From Myxococcales bacterium (GTDB lineage Bacteria; Myxococcota_A; Polyangia; Palsa-1104; JAEUJZ01): 64,000 nt of DNA. Below the pieces are notes generated by a model that had not been told where the DNA came from, did not search any database, and saw only the letters and a program-made list of their open reading frames with translations. This document shows positions 59,244-64,000 of the stretch, one piece after another (the first letter of the stretch is position 1; every line of letters starts with the position of its first letter). The stretch spans positions 62,001-126,000 of the forward strand of contig JAEUJZ010000165.1 of the NCBI GenBank assembly GCA_016794505.1, given 5' to 3'. A program made the translations under genes and the position numbers.

Positions 59244-62111
59244 CTACTTGCGGGCTCGTGGACCTGCGGACGACAGGCAGGCGTGCAGCTTGGCTAGCTC
59301 GTCCCAGGCTTGGCGTGGCGTCAGGTTGTCGGGATCGAGCCCGCGCACAGCGGCCAGCACCTCTAGCTCGGCCGGATCACGCGGCGGCGGTGCGGCGCTT
59401 GGCGGCGAAGCCACCGGCACATGGAACAGCGGCAGCTGACTTGAGCGCGGCCTGCCATGTGCTGGAGATGCAGCATGGGCCAAGTCGCTGCCGTCATCGG
59501 TCTGTTCCAACTCATGCAAGAGCTGACGCGCTCGCTCGACGACGGTCTTGGGCAGCCCGGCCAAGCGCGCCACTTCGATGCCATAGCTGCGGTTGGCACC
59601 ACCTGGCACCAGCTTGTGCAAGAACACGATATCGCCCTGCCAGTGTCGCACCGCCACGGAAAAGTTGCGCACGCGCGGGCGCGCCTCGGCAAGCGCCGCT
59701 AGCTCGTGGTAGTGGGTCGCGAACAGCGTGCGGCAGCCGATGTGATCGTGCAGATACTCGGCCACTGCCCAGGCGATCGAGACCCCGTCATAGGTCGATG
59801 TGCCGCGGCCAATCTCGTCGAGAATCACCAGCGATCGCCGTGTCGCTCGCGACAGGATCTGGCTGGTCTCGCGCATCTCGACCATAAACGTCGACTCGCC
59901 GCGCGAGAGGTTGTCGGCTGCTCCGACGCGCGTGCAGATGCGATCGACCAAGCCCAGCTCAGCACGACGGGCGGGCACGAACGATCCCATCTGCGCCAAG
60001 AGCACAATCAGCGCGACCTGACGCATCACCGTGGACTTGCCGGCCATGTTGGGTCCGGTCAAAAGCAGGATCTGTTCGGCATCGGGATCAAGCTGGGTAT
60101 CGTTGGGCACAAAGCGCCCGCGCCCCGTAAGCTGCTCGACGACGGGGTGGCGGCCCTCTTCGATCGTAAGCTGCAGCTCGTGGCTCACGCTGGGGCGGAC
60201 ATAGCCGTTGCGGTGCGCAAGCTCGGCCAAGCTGGCCAGCGTGTCGATCTGCGCGATGCGCTCGGCCAGCGCCAGGATGCGCGGTGTGGTCTGGGAAAGC
60301 TCACGGCGCAAGCCATCGAATAGCTCCAGCTCGAGCTCGACGCGGCGCTCTTCTGCGCCGAGCACTTTCGCTTCGTACTCGGCAAGCTCGCTGGTGACAA
60401 AGCGCTCGGCATTGGCCGTGGTCTGCTTGCGCACATAGTCCGCAGGCACGCGCGAAAGGTTCGATCGCGTGATCTCGATGTAATAGCCAAAGACCTTGTT
60501 GTAGCGGACCTTCAGCGACGAGATGCCGCTGCGCTCACGCTCGCGCTCTTCGATGCGCAGGATGTGATCTTTGCCGCCTTGCGACAGATCGAGCAGCTCA
60601 TCCAAGCCCGCATGAAAGCCACGGCGAATGAAGCCGCCTTCGCGATAGACCAGAGGCGGGCTGTCGATGATCGCGACACCGATGCGCTCGGCGACATCAC
60701 GACATAGATCCTCGCCAAGCTGCAGAAGCTGCGGCAGGCCCAGGCTGTCATCGACGGTCGGCGCGACACGGCTGCGCTCATCGCTCATCAGCGACAGCGG
60801 ATCGCGTGCGCTGGCCAAAGCCGCCTGCAGCGTCGGAATCAAGCGCAGGCCCTGACCCAAGCTGAACAGATCGCGAGGCGTCGCCACGCCAGCCCCCAAG
60901 CGACCGGCCAAGCGCTCTAGGTCATAGATCTCAGCGAGGCTCTCGCGCAGTGCCTTGCGTGCCAGCGGATGCTCGACCAGCCACTCGACGGCGTCGTGAC
61001 GTCGACGAATCGCGGCCAAATCCAAAAGCGGAGCCAGCAGCCAGCGCCGCAGCAAACGCCCACCCATCGCGGTCTTGGTCTGATCGAGAACACCAATCAG
61101 CGAGCCCTGCCGCTTGCCTTCCATCAGCGTGTGCAGAAGCTCTAGATTTACGCGCGTGGTCTCGTCGACGATCAGGCTGTCGCCGGGCTGATAGCAGCGC
61201 AGACGAAAGATCGGCAGCGTGCCGGTGGGCTGCGTGGCCTGGGCATAGCGAATGCAAGCAGCCCCGGACGCGGCGATCAGCGGATGCACGGGCTGCCCCG
61301 CGGCGGCATCACCGATCAGCGGCGCGATGGTCGCGTGGTCTTCGCGCGGCAAGGCGCTGCGACTGTGCCCCACCGGAATGCGCAGCCGGCGCTGCAGCTC
61401 TTCTGCGGTCTGGCGCACAAGCGACTCGTCCGGCGAGACGATCAGAAGCTCAGCCGGGGCGATGCGGCCCAGCTCTTCCGTCGCATCCAAGAGCGGCACC
61501 ACCGTCGCCGAGAACTCACCCGTCGAGACATCGACATGCGCGATCCCGGCCTGGCCGTCGCCGTAACACACCGCCGCCAAGTAATGACCAGCCTTGGGTT
61601 CAAGCTGCTCTTCTTCCAAGATGACGCCGGGCGTGATCACTTGCGTGACGGCGCGGCGCACGATCTTTTTGGTCTTGCGGGCGTCTTCGACCTGCTCGCA
61701 GATCGCGACCTTTTTGCCGGCCGCGACCAGCTTGGCGACGTAGTGCTTGGCGGCGTGATGCGGCACACCGGCCATCGGTATCGGATCTTCGCGCTGCTTG
61801 TCGCGCGCCGTCAGCGTAAGGTCGAGAAGCTGCGACGCCACCACCGCATCGTCGAAGAACATCTCGTAAAAGTCGCCCATGCGAAAAAAGACGATGCAGT
61901 CGGCGTAGCGCTCTTTGACTTCCAAGTACTGCCGCATAAACGGCGTCGACAGGTGCGAGCTCGATGCGCCATGCGAATCGGCCCGGCCCGCTGCCGGATC
62001 GTCTTTTTGGCCAGGGAACGCAGGCGCGCTGGCTGGCTGCAAGTGCTCAGCGGGCTCATCTATGGAGGGTTCGTTGGGCGAGGCTGTCGACGGTGAAGCA
62101 GAACGCGGCAT
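59244..62111 (-). CDS. mutS: DNA mismatch repair protein MutS
   Basis: 955 residues. The mismatch-reading Phe-X-Glu is F81-Y82-E83 in RMGDFYEMF. Connector and core domains lead to the ATPase: Walker A TGPNMAGKSTVMRQV, signature SRGESTFMVEMRET, Walker B VILDEIGRGTSTYDG and FATHYHEL. A helix-turn-helix tail follows. It recognises mispairs and recruits MutL. An extra leader of about 55 Pro/Ser/Ala residues stands before the usual STPFMRQYLEVK beginning. The gene is divergent from the propeller lipoprotein gene. Confidence 0.98.
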   Translation of the reverse strand: MPRSASPSTASPNEPSIDEPAEHLQPASAPAFPGQKDDPAAGRADSHGASSSHLSTPFMRQYLEVKERYADCIVFFRMGDFYEMFFDDAVVASQLLDLTLTARDKQREDPIPMAGVPHHAAKHYVAKLVAAGKKVAICEQVEDARKTKKIVRRAVTQVITPGVILEEEQLEPKAGHYLAAVCYGDGQAGIAHVDVSTGEFSATVVPLLDATEELGRIAPAELLIVSPDESLVRQTAEELQRRLRIPVGHSRSALPREDHATIAPLIGDAAAGQPVHPLIAASGAACIRYAQATQPTGTLPIFRLRCYQPGDSLIVDETTRVNLELLHTLMEGKRQGSLIGVLDQTKTAMGGRLLRRWLLAPLLDLAAIRRRHDAVEWLVEHPLARKALRESLAEIYDLERLAGRLGAGVATPRDLFSLGQGLRLIPTLQAALASARDPLSLMSDERSRVAPTVDDSLGLPQLLQLGEDLCRDVAERIGVAIIDSPPLVYREGGFIRRGFHAGLDELLDLSQGGKDHILRIEERERERSGISSLKVRYNKVFGYYIEITRSNLSRVPADYVRKQTTANAERFVTSELAEYEAKVLGAEERRVELELELFDGLRRELSQTTPRILALAERIAQIDTLASLAELAHRNGYVRPSVSHELQLTIEEGRHPVVEQLTGRGRFVPNDTQLDPDAEQILLLTGPNMAGKSTVMRQVALIVLLAQMGSFVPARRAELGLVDRICTRVGAADNLSRGESTFMVEMRETSQILSRATRRSLVILDEIGRGTSTYDGVSIAWAVAEYLHDHIGCRTLFATHYHELAALAEARPRVRNFSVAVRHWQGDIVFLHKLVPGGANRSYGIEVARLAGLPKTVVERARQLLHELEQTDDGSDLAHAASPAHGRPRSSQLPLFHVPVASPPSAAPPPRDPAELEVLAAVRGLDPDNLTPRQAWDELAKLHACLSSAGPRARK

Positions 62112-62214
62112 GGCGGCTGGCTTTTACAAAGTTCGACGGCTGCCGTCCAGACATCGCTGCGCAAATCGCACGTCGTGCGGGCGTACAATGAAGCGGTCTG
62201 TCATTGGGGGACCT

Positions 62215-64000
62215 ATGTCGGTACGTAGCGTGAGATGCATCAGCAGCGCGGCTTTGCTTTGGGCGTGTGGCTGTTCCGGGCTGTGGGATCCCTTCTTGGC
62301 CGAGCGCAGCGGCGACACCCAGACGAACCCCGACGGCGGGACTGCGCCCCCCACGCCCCCCACGCCCATCACGGGCGTCTGCCCGAACCAGCGGATCTGC
62401 TGGCAGAACCCACTGCCCCAGGGCAACCGCTTAAACGCCGTCCACGCCATCCGCGCAGGCGACGTCTGGGCCGTCGGCGACGTCGGTACGGTCCTCCACT
62501 TCAAGGACGGCACGTGGACACAGGTGCCCTCGCAGACCACGACCGACCTGAACGCGGTCAAAGCCAGCAGCGCGCAGGACATCTGGAGCGTCGGGATGGG
62601 CGGCACGATCCTGCACATCACGCCGCCCAACACCGATCTGCGCACGCTGCCCGGCATCGGCGATCTGTATGCGGTGGCCGCCCTCAGCCCGCAGCAGGCC
62701 TTTGCCGCGGGCAGCCAGAACTCGGCTCTGAAGTGGGACGGAACCCAGTGGCTGCAGACCGGCCCTGGATTGGGCATGGTCTATCGTGGGCTCACCGTCC
62801 TCGACGCCAACACCATCTGGCTGACCGCACAGGCAGGAACCATCTCGCAGTGGCACGCTCAGCCCGACATCACCGAAGCCAGCGAGGGAATGGGCGCACT
62901 CTATGGTCTGTGGGGATCGCGGCCGGACAACCTGTGGGCCGTCGGGGAAAAAGGGCGACTGCTCCAGCGTAAGCCTGGCGAGATGGTGCCCTGGAAGCTT
63001 ATACCGCCGCCCATCGCGTCCAACCTGTATGGGATCTGGGGAACCGGCGAGCAGGATCTGTGGGCCGTCGGCATGAGTGGCACCGTCGTGCGCATCGACG
63101 GCCGCAGCAACGTGGTAGTCGAAGAGAAGAGCGAAACGACCAGCACACTCTTGGGCGTCTCGGGCACGAGCAGCAGCGATGTCTGGGCCGTCGGTGACAA
63201 CGGCACCATCTTGCACCGCACCCAAGCTGGCTGGACGAACCTTCTGCAGGGGCCGACGCGCAACCTGTATGCGGGCTGGGCCGCGTCCTCCAGCGATGCC
63301 TGGGTCGTCGGCAGCGCCGGGCTCATCATGCACTGGGACGGCACGCGCTGGACCAGCGTCGCCAGTAGCTCGTACGCTGATCTCAAGGCCATCTCGGGCA
63401 GCGCGCCCAATGACATCTGGGCCGTGGGGGCGAATGGCTCGGTGCTGCACTGGGACGGCACAAGCTGGAGCTCGCGCTCAATCAGCGGCGCGCCATCGCT
63501 AAATGGCGTGTACACGCCCAGCGGAAGCGACACCTGGATCGCAGGCAACGACGGGAAGACCTACCGATACGTGCCCGCCACCAGCACCTGGCAGCCCTAC
63601 ATGGGCGCCAGCGGCGGCCTTTTCGCCATTTCTGGCACCGGTCCCAACGACATCTGGGCCGTGGGCCAGACTGGAACCGCCTTGCACTACAACGGCGCAG
63701 CCTGGGTCGCTGTGCTGACGTCGACTACGCAGGACTTGTATGCGCTCTGGGCGAATGCGGCCAACGACATCTGGTTCGTCGGCGCCAACGGGACCGCGCT
63801 GCGCTGGGATGGGACCACGGTGCGCAACACCTCGACCGGTCTTTCCGGCGCGCTGCGAGCGATCTGGGGCGCCGATGCCATGACGGTCTTTGCCGCCGGG
63901 GACACAGGGCGATTGTTTCAGTTCAATGGCTCGGCCTGGGCCCCGTTCGCAAGCAGCACCAACCTGACGCTGCATGCCCTCGTCGCCTCCCCGCGCGGCG
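62215..64000 (+). CDS. WAVG-repeat beta-propeller lipoprotein (3' end beyond window)
   Basis: At least 595 residues, open to the right edge. The ATG at 62215 is preceded by TGGGGGACCT, whose GGGGGA is a usable ribosome binding site; TACAAT at 62184 is a candidate -10. The signal peptide ends at LLWAC. About eleven repeats of some 45 residues follow, each with (I/V/L)W(A/S/F)VG then a Gly and often LHWDGT: VWAVGDVGTVLHFKDGTW, LWAVGEKGRLLQ, IWAVGANGSVLHWDGTSW, IWAVGQTGTALHYNGAAW. Surface-exposed propellers of this type are common in Myxococcota and planctomycetes; no function is established. Confidence 0.9.
   Translation, partial: MSVRSVRCISSAALLWACGCSGLWDPFLAERSGDTQTNPDGGTAPPTPPTPITGVCPNQRICWQNPLPQGNRLNAVHAIRAGDVWAVGDVGTVLHFKDGTWTQVPSQTTTDLNAVKASSAQDIWSVGMGGTILHITPPNTDLRTLPGIGDLYAVAALSPQQAFAAGSQNSALKWDGTQWLQTGPGLGMVYRGLTVLDANTIWLTAQAGTISQWHAQPDITEASEGMGALYGLWGSRPDNLWAVGEKGRLLQRKPGEMVPWKLIPPPIASNLYGIWGTGEQDLWAVGMSGTVVRIDGRSNVVVEEKSETTSTLLGVSGTSSSDVWAVGDNGTILHRTQAGWTNLLQGPTRNLYAGWAASSSDAWVVGSAGLIMHWDGTRWTSVASSSYADLKAISGSAPNDIWAVGANGSVLHWDGTSWSSRSISGAPSLNGVYTPSGSDTWIAGNDGKTYRYVPATSTWQPYMGASGGLFAISGTGPNDIWAVGQTGTALHYNGAAWVAVLTSTTQDLYALWANAANDIWFVGANGTALRWDGTTVRNTSTGLSGALRAIWGADAMTVFAAGDTGRLFQFNGSAWAPFASSTNLTLHALVASPRG

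Overview
The window looks like chromosomal DNA of a high-GC, Gram-negative, predatory or social-type deltaproteobacterium, most likely Myxococcota. This is inferred from gene content, not from a marker tree. The pointers are two Ser/Thr kinases with PEGA domains, a bactofilin, many Cys-rich surface lipoproteins, beta-propeller lipoproteins, a large PAS/GGDEF sensor, a Sel1-repeat protein and isolated type III secretion genes. I see no insertion sequence, prophage, CRISPR array or tRNA.

Layout. 1-2363: 3' part of carB, of the type resembling eukaryotic CAD. 2437-3360: secreted serine protease. 3639-8761: leftward unit of a DUF192 lipoprotein, a cyclophilin and a 1246-residue flavin/Fe-S oxidoreductase resembling NfnB fused to NfnA. 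8982-11399: lipoprotein with an OmpA domain set inside a DUF4139-like protein, divergent from a PEGA kinase (11509-13839) that is followed by a Sel1-repeat protein. 14819-15703: CruF-like membrane protein. 15877-19781: SbcD/SbcC-like (YhaO/YhaN-like) nuclease pair. 19863-21820: TPR-like secreted protein, divergent from a four-CXXCH cytochrome. 21857-24381: sctN, sctL and a small secreted protein. 24765-29428: MFS transporter overlapping a membrane-anchored spermidine-synthase-like fusion. 29425-34988: lipoprotein, DedA protein, CutA, membrane protein, ArsA-like ATPase and histidine kinase. 35161-37749: five-PAS diguanylate cyclase. 37947-40905: HIT protein, TlpA-like lipoprotein and outer-membrane barrel candidate. 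41032-44907: divergent Pro-rich secreted protein and Reg_prop propeller lipoprotein. 45013-49791: DHH phosphoesterase, four-repeat lipoprotein and VWA lipoprotein. 49844-50316: RNase P RNA on the minus strand. 50434-54781: TesB, four-repeat helical protein, second PEGA kinase and bactofilin. 55004-59105: small secreted proteins, FGE-like domain protein and membrane protein. 59244-62111: mutS. 62215 to the right edge: WAVG-repeat propeller lipoprotein, incomplete.

How the genes fit together. Housekeeping genes (carB, mutS, rnpB, tesB, cutA) are scattered among cell-envelope and signalling genes. Many start codons lack a Shine-Dalgarno sequence. In several of these a perfect TTGACA lies 36-39 nt upstream of the ATG, which places the expected transcription start at or next to the start codon, so leaderless mRNAs may be common here. 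The most unusual items are the CAD-like CarB, the NfnB-NfnA-like fusion, the OmpA-in-DUF4139 protein, the orphan sctL-sctN pair, two proteins built from four internal repeats, and an RNase P RNA with a long extra hairpin between P2 and P4.
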